In this document: piece by piece, positions 48,799 through 57,228 of the stretch | How the letters are laid out: each line of letters begins with the position of its first letter | How positions within the stretch are numbered: the stretch's first letter is position 1 | NCBI GenBank assembly: GCA_934395135.1 | Contig: CAKRRK010000001.1 | Coordinates: 237,088 to 301,087 of the forward strand | Direction of reading: 5' to 3' | Length of the DNA: 64,000 bases | Source of the DNA: an uncultured Eubacteriales bacterium | GTDB taxonomy: Bacteria; Bacillota; Clostridia; Oscillospirales; Butyricicoccaceae | Notes under the pieces: model-generated | What the model was told of the DNA's origin: nothing | The model's database searches: none | Seen by the model: the letters and a program-made list of their open reading frames with translations, nothing else | Position numbers and translations under genes: made by a program

Positions 48799-49995
48799 GT
48801 GAAAAATATACTTCTTTACCAGCATGGCGGCAGCAAAAACCATGGATGCGAAGCCTTAGCGCGCACGGTAACCACAATTTTAAAAGAACAGATGGACGTT
48901 TCGGCTACCCTGTGTTCCAATCACCCGGAGGAAGACGCTTTGTACGGTCTGGACCAGGAACTGACCATCATCCAAAACAACCAGATCCTCAAACGATACA
49001 GTCCAAAATGGTTTCTCTACCAGGCGGACCGGCGGATTACCAAAAGCCGCGCGCTGCAGGAAGCCTTTCTGACGGAAAAAAATATCCTCCGCGCGGCGGA
49101 AGGCTGCGATCTCGCGATTGCCATTGGCGGCGACAATTACTGCTATCACAAAGGCCGGCAGTTCTGGCCCACCGACCGGAAGCTGAAAAAAAAAGGCGTT
49201 TCCACGATGCTTTGGGGATGTTCCATTGAACCGGAGGATTTGGACCGGGAGTTTGCGGCGCATCTCTCTTTGTTTGATTTAATTACCGTGCGGGAGTCCG
49301 TGTCGTTTGACGCGATGGCAGCGGCCGGCATCCCCCGGGAAAAAATGTTTCTCCTCCCGGATCCTGCCTTCACCCTTCCTGCCGACGAGCTTCCCCTGCC
49401 GGAGGGGTTTTCGCCAGATAACACGGTGGGAATCAACGTCAGTCCAATGATCATCGGCTGCGAACGCAGTCAGGGAGCGACTATGGAAAATTATGTCGCT
49501 TTGATGGATTATATTTTGAAGGAGACGGAAATGCACATTGCCCTCATCCCTCATGTGGTGTGGGAAGACAACGACGACCGTGTTCCCCTGTCTCTGCTTT
49601 ATAAAAAATTCTGGCACACCGACCGTGTCGTTCTGCTGCCGGACTGCGGCTGTTCTGCCCTCAAAGGTTATATCGCACGGCTGCGTTTTTTTATCGGTGC
49701 ACGCACCCATGCCACCATTGCGGCATATTCTTCCGGTGTGCCGACCCTTGTAGTGGGATACTCCGTCAAAGCCCGCGGTATCGCCCGGGATTTGTTCGGC
49801 ACGGAGGAGGGCTATGTGCTCCCAGTCCAATCCCTCACCCGGCCGGAGGAACTCACCGCCGCATTCTGCCGTTTAGCCGGCGATGCGGACCGTATCCGCA
49901 CCCGGCTTAACACCATCCTTCCGTCTTACCGGCAGGCGGCATTCGCCGCCGGCCAAAAGGCGGCGCAGCTTCTTGGAGAATACACCCATGATTGA
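48799..49995 (+). CDS. Polysaccharide pyruvyl transferase (CsaB-like)
   Basis: 398 residues of the family that adds pyruvyl ketal to cell-wall polysaccharide, which SLH proteins then bind. N-terminal QHGGSKNHGCEALARTV near residue 7 and C-terminal FFIGARTHATIAAYSSGVPTLVVGYS (~300, split) with the conserved His/Arg are typical. The start is GTG 48799, with AGGTGA just upstream. It begins the operon and an SLH protein is encoded at 9101, which fits. The next gene starts 8 bases inside this one. Confidence 0.88.
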   Translation: MKNILLYQHGGSKNHGCEALARTVTTILKEQMDVSATLCSNHPEEDALYGLDQELTIIQNNQILKRYSPKWFLYQADRRITKSRALQEAFLTEKNILRAAEGCDLAIAIGGDNYCYHKGRQFWPTDRKLKKKGVSTMLWGCSIEPEDLDREFAAHLSLFDLITVRESVSFDAMAAAGIPREKMFLLPDPAFTLPADELPLPEGFSPDNTVGINVSPMIIGCERSQGATMENYVALMDYILKETEMHIALIPHVVWEDNDDRVPLSLLYKKFWHTDRVVLLPDCGCSALKGYIARLRFFIGARTHATIAAYSSGVPTLVVGYSVKARGIARDLFGTEEGYVLPVQSLTRPEELTAAFCRLAGDADRIRTRLNTILPSYRQAAFAAGQKAAQLLGEYTHD

Positions 49996-51529
49996 GAATC
50001 AACGAAAAGCGGGGGTGGCCCTGTCTTACGCTTCCATGCTCATTAATATTGCCATTGGCCTTATTTCCGTCCCTCTTATGAACCATTTTATGGGAAAATC
50101 GGAATACGGCATTTACGAGTTGATGGGTTCCCTCATCGCGTATATGTCGGTCATGGACTTCGGCCTGTCCGCCACCATTACCCGCTATTACTCTCAGGCA
50201 ATGGCAAAGGGCGATACGAAAGCCCGGGAGAATATCCTTGGAATTTCCTCGGTGATTTACATGGTCATTGCCGGGATTACCATTGTCGCGGGTCTGCTGC
50301 TATACGGCCTGCTGGATGTGGTATACGCGCAATCTCTTACGTCGGCGGAACTTATTTCTGCAAAACAGATTTTTATCGTGGTGATCATCAATATGGCGGT
50401 TACCATCCCCTCCCATATTTTTACCGCCGTTATCACATCTTATGAAAAATTTATTTTTCTCCGGGGCGTGACTATGGTCTCCCAGGCGCTGCAGCCCATT
50501 GCCTATATTCTGGTGCTGATGCGCCACCCTACAGCGTTCGCTGTGGTTGTCACCCAGACGGCGTTTAATTTTGCCGTTATTTTGCTGAACGTTTTCTATA
50601 CCAACCGGAAACTTCATGTCAAAATTCGCCTCCATACCTTTGACCGTTCCCTGGTGCGGGAAATGCTGGGATTTTCCTTCTTTATTTTCCTGAACGCCGT
50701 CATTGACCAGCTTTATTGGAAAACCGACGTGCTGGTCCTGGGAGCAGTGGCCGGCGGCACGCTGGTTACCGGCATTTACGGCATCGCTTCCCGGGTCACC
50801 ACCATGTATACAAACTTCTCCAGCACGGCAAATTCCGTATTTCTCCCAAAAATCACAACGCTTTGCACCCAAAATGCCGGTATGCAGGAGATAAACGGCA
50901 TCTTTAAAAGCGTCGGCCGGGTACAGTTTCTCGTGATGTCCATGATTTTGTCCGGTTTTATCTGTTTTGGCCAGGACTTTATGATGCTGTGGGCGGGAAA
51001 AAACTATTCTGCGGATCAAAAGATTTCCGCATACTATATCTGCCTTATCATTATGATTCCACTGATTATTCCCCTGGTGCAAAACATCGGTATCACCATT
51101 TTGCAGGCAAAAAACAAGCATGCCTTTCGCTCGATTGTGTACCTTATCATCGCCATTGTCAAGGTTTTGCTGTCCATTCCCATGGCAAAGCTTTACGGCG
51201 GCATTGGCTGCGCCATTGCAACCTCTTCTGCTATGATTGTCGGCAACATTATTATCATTAATATTTATTATAAAAAGGTCATCCATCTGGATGTGGGAGG
51301 ATTCTTCCGGGAAATCGGCAAACTGCTGCCGGTGACTGTGGTGGTCATCGTGCTGGGCTGTTTGCTCAATTATATGATTCCTGCCACAAACTATCTCATC
51401 CTGATCGCAGAAGTTCTGCTGTTCATTGCGCTGTTTTTTGGATTCTCCTGGCGGTTTAGTATGAACCGTTATGAAAAACAGCTCATAGGCGGTGTGCTTT
51501 CAAAAATTTTTCATAAGATGAAAAGGTGA
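49988..51529 (+). CDS. Wzx-type oligosaccharide flippase
   Basis: 513-residue integral membrane protein of the MATE/Wzx superfamily with about 14 hydrophobic segments, starting IENQRKAGVALSYASMLINIAIGLISVPLMNHFMGKSEYG. It is thought to flip lipid-linked repeat units across the membrane for later export or polymerisation. ATG 49988 was chosen because GGAG is 9 bases upstream and it overlaps the previous gene by 8 bases. It lies in the polysaccharide operon before a FrhB-like gene. Confidence 0.9.
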   Translation: MIENQRKAGVALSYASMLINIAIGLISVPLMNHFMGKSEYGIYELMGSLIAYMSVMDFGLSATITRYYSQAMAKGDTKARENILGISSVIYMVIAGITIVAGLLLYGLLDVVYAQSLTSAELISAKQIFIVVIINMAVTIPSHIFTAVITSYEKFIFLRGVTMVSQALQPIAYILVLMRHPTAFAVVVTQTAFNFAVILLNVFYTNRKLHVKIRLHTFDRSLVREMLGFSFFIFLNAVIDQLYWKTDVLVLGAVAGGTLVTGIYGIASRVTTMYTNFSSTANSVFLPKITTLCTQNAGMQEINGIFKSVGRVQFLVMSMILSGFICFGQDFMMLWAGKNYSADQKISAYYICLIIMIPLIIPLVQNIGITILQAKNKHAFRSIVYLIIAIVKVLLSIPMAKLYGGIGCAIATSSAMIVGNIIIINIYYKKVIHLDVGGFFREIGKLLPVTVVVIVLGCLLNYMIPATNYLILIAEVLLFIALFFGFSWRFSMNRYEKQLIGGVLSKIFHKMKR

Positions 51530-51533
51530 TGTT

Positions 51534-52481
51534 ATGGAATTCCAGCAAAAAGCCTTTGGTGCGTTTCATAAGGACCCGGCGCAGGTAAAACAATCCTCCT
51601 CCGGCGGTGTATTTCCGCAGCTTGCGCGGCACATTTTGTCACAGGGCGGCGCGGTGTTCGGCGCGGCTTACGACCCGTCCTTTCATGTGGTCCCCTGCTG
51701 CGTCACAGAGGAGGCGGAACTTCCCGCCCTATACGGCTCCAAATATGTGTTCTGTCCCATGAACGCCGTATGGGAGGACGCCAGACAGCGGCTTTCTGCC
51801 GGAACGCCGGTGCTGTTTACCGCTTCTCCCTGCCAGGCAGCCGCATTCCGTCACTTTTTAAATCAGGATTTTCCCCATCTGTACTGTGTGGACTTTGTCT
51901 GCCATGGCGCGCCGGAACCAAAAAGTCTGGAGCAATATCTGGCAGAGCTTTCCCAGGAATACGGCGCGGCGGTTTCTTCGGTCAACTTCCGTAAAAAGCA
52001 AACGTCCTGGCAGGATTATGTCGTAGAGGTAACGTTTGCCAACGGGCAAACGTATACCAGCGTCCCCTCCGACGATCCCTATATGAAGACGTTTTTGCAG
52101 AATCTGAATCTGCGCAGGGCATGTGCTTCCTGCGTCTATAAGGGCAAAAACCGGTTGAGCGACCTTACGCTGGGGGATTTCTGGGGTGTTTCCAAGCTGT
52201 ATGCCGAAATTTTCCACAAGGAGGGAACTTCTCTGGTGTTTGCCAACACCCGAAAAGGGCTTGACCTGCTGATGAAAGCCAGGGATGGTCTGCATATTGT
52301 CGAGGTATCGCCGGAAAAGGCGGTGAAATACAATGCTTCCGCGGTATCTGCCGCAAAGCTGCACAAAAACTACGACGCCTTTCAGGCGGATCCCGGCACT
52401 TTCCGGCAAAAGCTGTCCCATTGTTCGGAAAACCGTGCCCTTGGCGTCAAGCAGGCGCTGAAAAAACTTTTCAGAAGATAG
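51534..52481 (+). CDS. FrhB-like (coenzyme F420 hydrogenase beta) protein lacking the N-terminal ferredoxin domain
   Basis: 315 residues. Family features: SSSGGVFPQLARHILSQGGAVFGAAYD (~22-48, split), DFVCHGAPEPKS near 120 and LRRACASCVYKGKNRLSDLTLGDFWG (~187, split) with cluster Cys. The usual ~70-residue ferredoxin-like 4Fe-4S part is absent: the protein begins MEFQQKAFGAFHKDPAQV. In clostridial polysaccharide loci such proteins sit beside pyruvyl transferases and are proposed to make or modify sugar parts; no F420 biology is implied. AAAAGGTGATG precedes the ATG; 4 bases after the flippase. Confidence 0.84.
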   Translation: MEFQQKAFGAFHKDPAQVKQSSSGGVFPQLARHILSQGGAVFGAAYDPSFHVVPCCVTEEAELPALYGSKYVFCPMNAVWEDARQRLSAGTPVLFTASPCQAAAFRHFLNQDFPHLYCVDFVCHGAPEPKSLEQYLAELSQEYGAAVSSVNFRKKQTSWQDYVVEVTFANGQTYTSVPSDDPYMKTFLQNLNLRRACASCVYKGKNRLSDLTLGDFWGVSKLYAEIFHKEGTSLVFANTRKGLDLLMKARDGLHIVEVSPEKAVKYNASAVSAAKLHKNYDAFQADPGTFRQKLSHCSENRALGVKQALKKLFRR

Positions 52482-52493
52482 AGGAATATTACA

Positions 52494-53153
52494 TTGTTTC
52501 GAGAGTTATTACGGGATGCCAAAAACATACGGGACCGGGATCCTGCCGCAAGGAACCTGGCGGAGGTCATTCTGCTGTACCCCGGCTTTCATATTCTGGT
52601 TTGGCACCGCATCGCCCATTGGTTTTATGTCCGCGGCCATTTTTTTCTGGCACGCCTGTTTTCCCAGTGGGGACGGGGCGCAACGGGGATCGAAATTCAT
52701 CCCGGCGCCCGCATCGGAAAAAATCTGTTTATTGACCATGGCATGGGGATTGTCGTCGGCGAAACCGCGGAAATCGGCGACAACTGTACCATTTACCATG
52801 GTGTCACTTTAGGCGGCACCGGAAAGGATGCGGGCAAACGGCACCCCACCATCGGGGACAACGTGCTCATTGCGGCCGGTGCGAAAATTTTAGGCCCATT
52901 CAAGGTGGGAAACAATTCCAATATCGGTGCAAACGCCATCGTATTGCAGGAAGTCCCGCCAAATTCCACGGTAGTAGGCGACAAAGCAAGGGTTGTCAAA
53001 CGGGAGGGAGTCCGGGTGGCGCCTTCCGTCGCGTTGGATCAGATTCATATGCCCAACCCCCAGGAACAGGAAATTTTGCAGCTTGTCCGCAAAATCAGCG
53101 AATTGGAAAAGCGCCTGAAACAGTTGGACGACAAACAAGATTCCAAAGACTAA
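52494..53153 (+). CDS. cysE: Serine O-acetyltransferase
   Basis: 219-residue hexapeptide-repeat enzyme of the CysE/EpsC type making O-acetylserine for cysteine. The SATase N-terminal helices are followed by a left-handed helix (IEIHPGARIGKNLFIDHGMGIV split near 85), catalytic H in HGVTLGGTG (~115) and KRHPTIGDNV. TTG start 52494 is favoured: GAGGA is 8 bases upstream, and no ATG is near. It follows FrhB by 12 bases and ends the operon, an odd place for cysE: it could supply acetyl groups or just be co-transcribed. Confidence 0.92.
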   Translation: MFRELLRDAKNIRDRDPAARNLAEVILLYPGFHILVWHRIAHWFYVRGHFFLARLFSQWGRGATGIEIHPGARIGKNLFIDHGMGIVVGETAEIGDNCTIYHGVTLGGTGKDAGKRHPTIGDNVLIAAGAKILGPFKVGNNSNIGANAIVLQEVPPNSTVVGDKARVVKREGVRVAPSVALDQIHMPNPQEQEILQLVRKISELEKRLKQLDDKQDSKD

Positions 53154-53160
53154 ACCTCAC

Positions 53161-53196
53161 GCCTGCGCGGCCGCGCAGGCGCTTATTTTTGCTTTT
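53161..53196 (+). terminator. Intrinsic terminator after cysE
   Basis: Perfect palindromic stem GCCTGCGCGG / CCGCGCAGGC followed by GCTTATTTTTGCTTTT. Confidence 0.88.
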
Positions 53197-53271
53197 GGAC
53201 GGATAGAACGATATGCAGACAGTTTTACCAAAGGTTGAAGCTGGCTCCAAGGTATGAGAAAATAAGGCAAA

Positions 53272-53307
53272 CGGCGGTTTGCGAAGGAATCCCTTCGCAA
53301 ACCGCCG
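53272..53307. repeat. 16-base inverted repeat with 4-base centre overlapping the ygiQ promoter
   Basis: CGGCGGTTTGCGAAGG, centre AATC, CCTTCGCAAACCGCCG, perfect. The right arm includes the -35 box of the predicted ygiQ promoter. It sits 90 bases after the cysE terminator, so it is not needed as a terminator. Confidence 0.7.
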
Positions 53308-53322
53308 GGTTTGTGTTATAAT
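53294..53322 (+). promoter_or_regulatory. SigA-type promoter of ygiQ
   Basis: TTCGCA (in the right arm of the inverted repeat), 17-base spacer, TATAAT, about 88 bases before the ATG. Confidence 0.6.
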
Positions 53323-53409
53323 AGCTTTCAGAACCGCAGCGGCTTTTTCCGGCTTTTTCCCAGCGGATGGCCGGGAATCCGCCTGCGCAAACGGATATGA
53401 GGTAGCGTT

Positions 53410-55296
53410 ATGGAGTTTCTTCCAATTTCAAAAGCGGATATGGAAGCGCGGGGCTGGTATTACTGTGATTTTCTCCTGGTAACCGGAGACGCGTATGTAG
53501 ACCACCCTTCTTTCGGCACAGCCATTATCGCAAGAGTGCTGGAGCATGCGGGCTTTCGGGTGGCAATTTTATCCCAGCCGGATTTCCGGGACGTTCATGA
53601 TTTTCTCGCCATGGGCCGTCCCCGTTATGCCGTCCTGGTCAACGCCGGCAACATCGACTCTATGGTCGCCCACTATACTGCGGCCAAAAAACGGCGCAGC
53701 GACGACGCTTATACCCCAGGCGGCAAAGCAGGCAAGCGGCCGGACCGGGCGGCAACCGTATATGCCAAGCTCGCCCGCAAGGCCTTTCCCGGCGTGCCGG
53801 TGTTTTTAGGCGGCATTGAGGCGTCCCTGCGGCGGTTCGCCCATTATGATTATTGGGCCGACCGGATTCTGCCCTCTATTTTACAGGACAGCGGCGCGGA
53901 CGGACTGATGTACGGCATGGGGGAAAAAAGCGTGTTGGCCCTTGCAAAAAATCTGAAATCCGGCAAGCCAGGTGCGGAAGCCTGCAAAGACATCCGCGGC
54001 ACCGCATATTTTACCAAAGACTGTTCCGGCATCCCTTTTCCAACGGTGGAATGCCCCTCTCTGGAGGCGGTACTGGAAAGCAAAAAGGCGTACGCTGTTT
54101 CGGTAAAAATACAGTACGACGAACAGGATTTTAAAACCGGTCGGGCGGTGCTGCAGCGCCATGGCCGGCGAATCCTGGTACAGAATCCACCGGCGCTGCC
54201 CTTGACCACCAGAGAAATGGATGCGGTCTACGCCCTGCCTTACACCAGGACCTACCATCCCTCTTACCGCGCCCTTGGCGGCGTTCCCGCCATTGAAGAG
54301 GTGCGGTTTTCCATCATTCACAACCGCGGCTGCTTCGGTGCATGCAACTTCTGTTCCCTGGCATTCCATCAGGGGCGGTTTATTTCCTGCCGCAGCCATG
54401 CCTCTGTCCTGGAAGAGGCAAAAATTATCACGCAAATGGAGGGATTCAAAGGATACATTCATGACGTCGGCGGTCCAACGGCAAACTTCCGGGCTCCAGC
54501 CTGCAAAAAACAGGAAAAGTATGGACTTTGCACAGAAAAACGCTGCTTGTTTCCCACCCCTTGTCCCTCCCTTGTTGCAAGCCACAGCGACTATATCGCC
54601 CTTTTGCGGAAACTCCGGGCGCTGCCCGGTGTGAAAAAAGTGTTTGTGCGCTCCGGCCTGCGGTATGATTATATTATGGCAGACAAGGATCCGGAGTTTC
54701 TCACCGAACTTGCCAAATATCACATCAGCGGCCAGTTGAAAGTAGCGCCGGAGCACATCAGCGACAACGTGCTGTATTATATGGGAAAGCCTTCTTTCCA
54801 AACCTACCAGGCTTTTTGCAGCCGGTATGCACGCATCAACGAAAAACTGCAAAAAAAACAATATCTGATCCCCTATCTGATGTCTTCCCACCCCGGCAGC
54901 ACGCTGCGGGACGCCATCGCCCTTGCCCAGTATTTGAATCGCATCGGCTATATGCCAAAACAGGTACAGGACTTTTATCCCACCCCCGGCACCCTTTCCA
55001 CCGCCATGTATTACACGGGCCTGGATCCCCGCACGCTAAAGCCGGTTTATGTGGCAAAAACCTTTGAAGAAAAAGCCATGCAGCGGGCGCTGCTGCAATG
55101 GAAGGCGCCTGCAAAACGCCCTCTCGTTTTGCAGGCGCTGCGGCAGGCCGGCCGGGAAGATCTCATTGGTTATGGCAAAGACTGCCTGCTGCGCCCTGTG
55201 TCCGGTCCGCCTGGCAAAAAAACGAGAACCGGCATTGTTTCGTACCAGAAGAAACCGCCGGCCGCGGCACGGCAAACCAAACGAAGAAAAAAATAG
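53410..55296 (+). CDS. ygiQ: YgiQ-family radical SAM protein
   Basis: 628 residues of the YgiQ group (function unknown, conserved). N-terminal B12-binding-like Rossmann fold (~1-160; LEHAGFRVAILSQPD), radical SAM cluster motif NRGCFGACNFCSLAFHQGR near 310 (CX3CX2C), and the conserved SSHPGSTLRDAIALAQ near 490 in the family's C-terminal half. Typical length is 600-700. GAGGTAGCGTT precedes the ATG. It is a single-gene unit, with a large inverted repeat across its promoter and its own terminator. Confidence 0.93.
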   Translation: MEFLPISKADMEARGWYYCDFLLVTGDAYVDHPSFGTAIIARVLEHAGFRVAILSQPDFRDVHDFLAMGRPRYAVLVNAGNIDSMVAHYTAAKKRRSDDAYTPGGKAGKRPDRAATVYAKLARKAFPGVPVFLGGIEASLRRFAHYDYWADRILPSILQDSGADGLMYGMGEKSVLALAKNLKSGKPGAEACKDIRGTAYFTKDCSGIPFPTVECPSLEAVLESKKAYAVSVKIQYDEQDFKTGRAVLQRHGRRILVQNPPALPLTTREMDAVYALPYTRTYHPSYRALGGVPAIEEVRFSIIHNRGCFGACNFCSLAFHQGRFISCRSHASVLEEAKIITQMEGFKGYIHDVGGPTANFRAPACKKQEKYGLCTEKRCLFPTPCPSLVASHSDYIALLRKLRALPGVKKVFVRSGLRYDYIMADKDPEFLTELAKYHISGQLKVAPEHISDNVLYYMGKPSFQTYQAFCSRYARINEKLQKKQYLIPYLMSSHPGSTLRDAIALAQYLNRIGYMPKQVQDFYPTPGTLSTAMYYTGLDPRTLKPVYVAKTFEEKAMQRALLQWKAPAKRPLVLQALRQAGREDLIGYGKDCLLRPVSGPPGKKTRTGIVSYQKKPPAAARQTKRRKK

Positions 55297-55310
55297 ACCG
55301 GGCGTTCCGG

Positions 55311-55350
55311 AAGCCGCATCCTATGAAACGATGCGGTTTCTTTGTTATTT
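55311..55350 (+). terminator. Intrinsic terminator after ygiQ
   Basis: 10-base stem AAGCCGCATC / GATGCGGTTT with one wobble and a 9-base loop, then TTCTTTGTTATTTT. Confidence 0.87.
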
Positions 55351-55429
55351 TCCACAGAATAGTTTGTTCCATTTGCCGGAAAATCTCTGTTTTTTCCGGG
55401 TTTATAATTGTAAAAAATTATGTTTCCGG

Positions 55430-55458
55430 TTGAGATGATTCATAATTCATGATAAAAT
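55430..55458 (+). promoter_or_regulatory. SigA-type promoter of the methyltransferase/ECF operon
   Basis: TTGAGA, 17-base spacer, TAAAAT, about 34 bases before the ATG at 55492. Confidence 0.65.
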
Positions 55459-55491
55459 GAAAGGTACGATTCGAGGAAAGGTTTTTGTGGT

Positions 55492-56361
55492 ATGATGTGG
55501 ATTGCGGACGGTTGGAGCGACTTCGAAATTATAGACTGCGGCCAGGGAGAAAAACTGGAACGCTGGGGAAATTATATTCTTGCCAGGCCGGATCCCCAGG
55601 CAATCTGGGAAAAGGCTCTGCCGGAAAAACGCTGGCAAAGCGCCAACGCTTCCTACCGCCGGTCTTCTGCGGGCGGCGGTGCCTGGAATGTCCGCCGCCT
55701 GCCGGAACGCTGGAACATCCGTTATCCCAGCCTGGACCTTACCTTTCACATTAAACCTATGAATTTCAAGCATACCGGCCTGTTTCCGGAACAGGCCGCA
55801 AACTGGGAATTTATCTACCGTTCCATCCAGGCGGCAGGTCGGCCGGTCTCTGTGCTGAACCTGTTTGCCTATACCGGCGGCGCCACCGTGGCCGCCGCCA
55901 GAGCCGGCGCTTCTGTCTGCCATGTGGACGCTTCCCGGGGTATGGTTTCCTGGGCAAAAGAAAACGCCCAGGCCTCCGGCCTTGCATCGGCGCCCATCCG
56001 CTGGATTGTGGATGACTGCAAAAAATTTCTGGAACGGGAACTCCGGCGGGGCAGAACCTACGACGCGGTGATTATGGATCCGCCGTCCTACGGACGCGGC
56101 CCAAACGGCGAAATCTGGAAGATCGAAACGGGCATTGCAGAATTTATCCGTCTCGCGGCCCGTGTCCTGTCGGCACGCCCCCTGTTTCTCCTGATCAACA
56201 GCTATTCCACGGGCCTTGCCCCTTCTGTGATGGGATATATGGCTTCCAGCCTGCTGCATCCCACCTATCACGGCACGGTGCACTGCGCAGAGCTGGGGCT
56301 TCCGGTTTCTTCCACCGGCCTTGCCCTGCCTTGCGGCAACTCCACCCGATATCTCTTTTAA
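55492..56361 (+). CDS. Class I SAM-dependent methyltransferase, RlmK/RlmI-like
   Basis: 289 residues resembling the C-terminal methylase domain of 23S rRNA m5C/m7G methyltransferases (RlmI/RlmK) without a PUA domain. Motif I is SVLNLFAYTGGATVAAARAGA near 120, and the catalytic-like motif IV is DAVIMDPPSYGRGPNGEIWK (~190). The N-terminal part (WIADGWSDFEIIDCGQGEKLERWGN) is typical of this subgroup. Substrate is presumed to be rRNA but unproven. The start could be either of two adjacent ATG codons (55492, 55495). It is 15 bases before ecfA1. Confidence 0.82.
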   Translation: MMWIADGWSDFEIIDCGQGEKLERWGNYILARPDPQAIWEKALPEKRWQSANASYRRSSAGGGAWNVRRLPERWNIRYPSLDLTFHIKPMNFKHTGLFPEQAANWEFIYRSIQAAGRPVSVLNLFAYTGGATVAAARAGASVCHVDASRGMVSWAKENAQASGLASAPIRWIVDDCKKFLERELRRGRTYDAVIMDPPSYGRGPNGEIWKIETGIAEFIRLAARVLSARPLFLLINSYSTGLAPSVMGYMASSLLHPTYHGTVHCAELGLPVSSTGLALPCGNSTRYLF

Positions 56362-56376
56362 AGGACCGATTACCGT

Positions 56377-57225
56377 ATGGACGCTATTATAAAAACAGAA
56401 CAGTTAACTTATCAATACGAAGGCTATGACGAAACCGTGAAGGTGGCCTTAAACGGCATTGACCTTTCCATCCAGCGGGGGGATTTTGTCGCGGTGCTGG
56501 GACACAACGGTTCGGGGAAATCCACCCTTGCCAAGCATTTCAACGCCATTCATCTGCCCACCGGCGGCGCAGTTTATGTGGACGGGATGGATACCCGCAA
56601 AGAGGACCTCACCTATGCCATCCGCCGGAACGTGGGCATGGTGTTTCAAAATCCGGACAACCAGATTATTGCCACTGTAGTGGAGGAGGACGTTGCTTTT
56701 GCCCTGGAAAATCTGGGGCTGCCGCCGGAGGAAATCCGCCTGCGGGTAGACGACGCACTGAAAGCAGTGGATATGTACGAATACCGCAAGCATGCGCCGC
56801 ATCTGTTGTCCGGCGGACAAAAGCAGCGGGTCGCCATTGCCGGCATTATCGCTATGATGCCAAAATGCATTGTGCTGGACGAACCAACGGCTATGCTGGA
56901 CCCTTCGGGCCGGCAGGAAGTGATGAACGTCATCCGCCGTTTAAACCAGGAATTTGCCGTCACCATTGTCCTGATTACCCACCATATGGATGAGGCCAGC
57001 CAGGCAGACCGGGTCATCGCCATGTCCGAAGGCAGGATCCTTCTGGACGGCACGCCCCGGGAAATCTTTTCCGACGTCGTCACCCTCAAAAACGCCGGTC
57101 TGACCGTTCCGCAGACCGTTGAAATTTTGTATCAGATCAATCAGTCCCTGGGAACGAATCTCCCCATTACCGCCCTGACGGATGAAGAATGCGCCCAGGT
57201 GCTGAAAAACTTTTTGGAGGCATAA
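56377..57225 (+). CDS. ecfA1: ECF transporter ATPase EcfA1
   Basis: 282-residue ABC ATPase that powers vitamin and metal uptake through ECF transporters with interchangeable S-components. Walker A GHNGSGKST (~43), Q-loop VFQNPDNQI (~88), signature LSGGQKQRV (~146) and Walker B CIVLDEPTAMLDP (~166), with the H-loop at 203. The paired ATPase follows by 3 bases. AAAGGA is 11 bases before the ATG. No S-component gene is in this group; S-components are usually scattered in Firmicutes. Confidence 0.94.
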   Translation: MDAIIKTEQLTYQYEGYDETVKVALNGIDLSIQRGDFVAVLGHNGSGKSTLAKHFNAIHLPTGGAVYVDGMDTRKEDLTYAIRRNVGMVFQNPDNQIIATVVEEDVAFALENLGLPPEEIRLRVDDALKAVDMYEYRKHAPHLLSGGQKQRVAIAGIIAMMPKCIVLDEPTAMLDPSGRQEVMNVIRRLNQEFAVTIVLITHHMDEASQADRVIAMSEGRILLDGTPREIFSDVVTLKNAGLTVPQTVEILYQINQSLGTNLPITALTDEECAQVLKNFLEA

Positions 57226-57228
57226 ACT

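Noticed and set aside
51534..52481. F420 metabolism
   Set aside because: The FrhB-like protein is in a surface polysaccharide operon with pyruvyl transferase and flippase; no F420 biosynthesis gene is near. The name is only family naming.
53161..53180. 20-base palindrome as a recombination or attachment site
   Set aside because: It is GC-rich, directly after cysE and followed by a T-rich tail, so it is best read as an intrinsic terminator.
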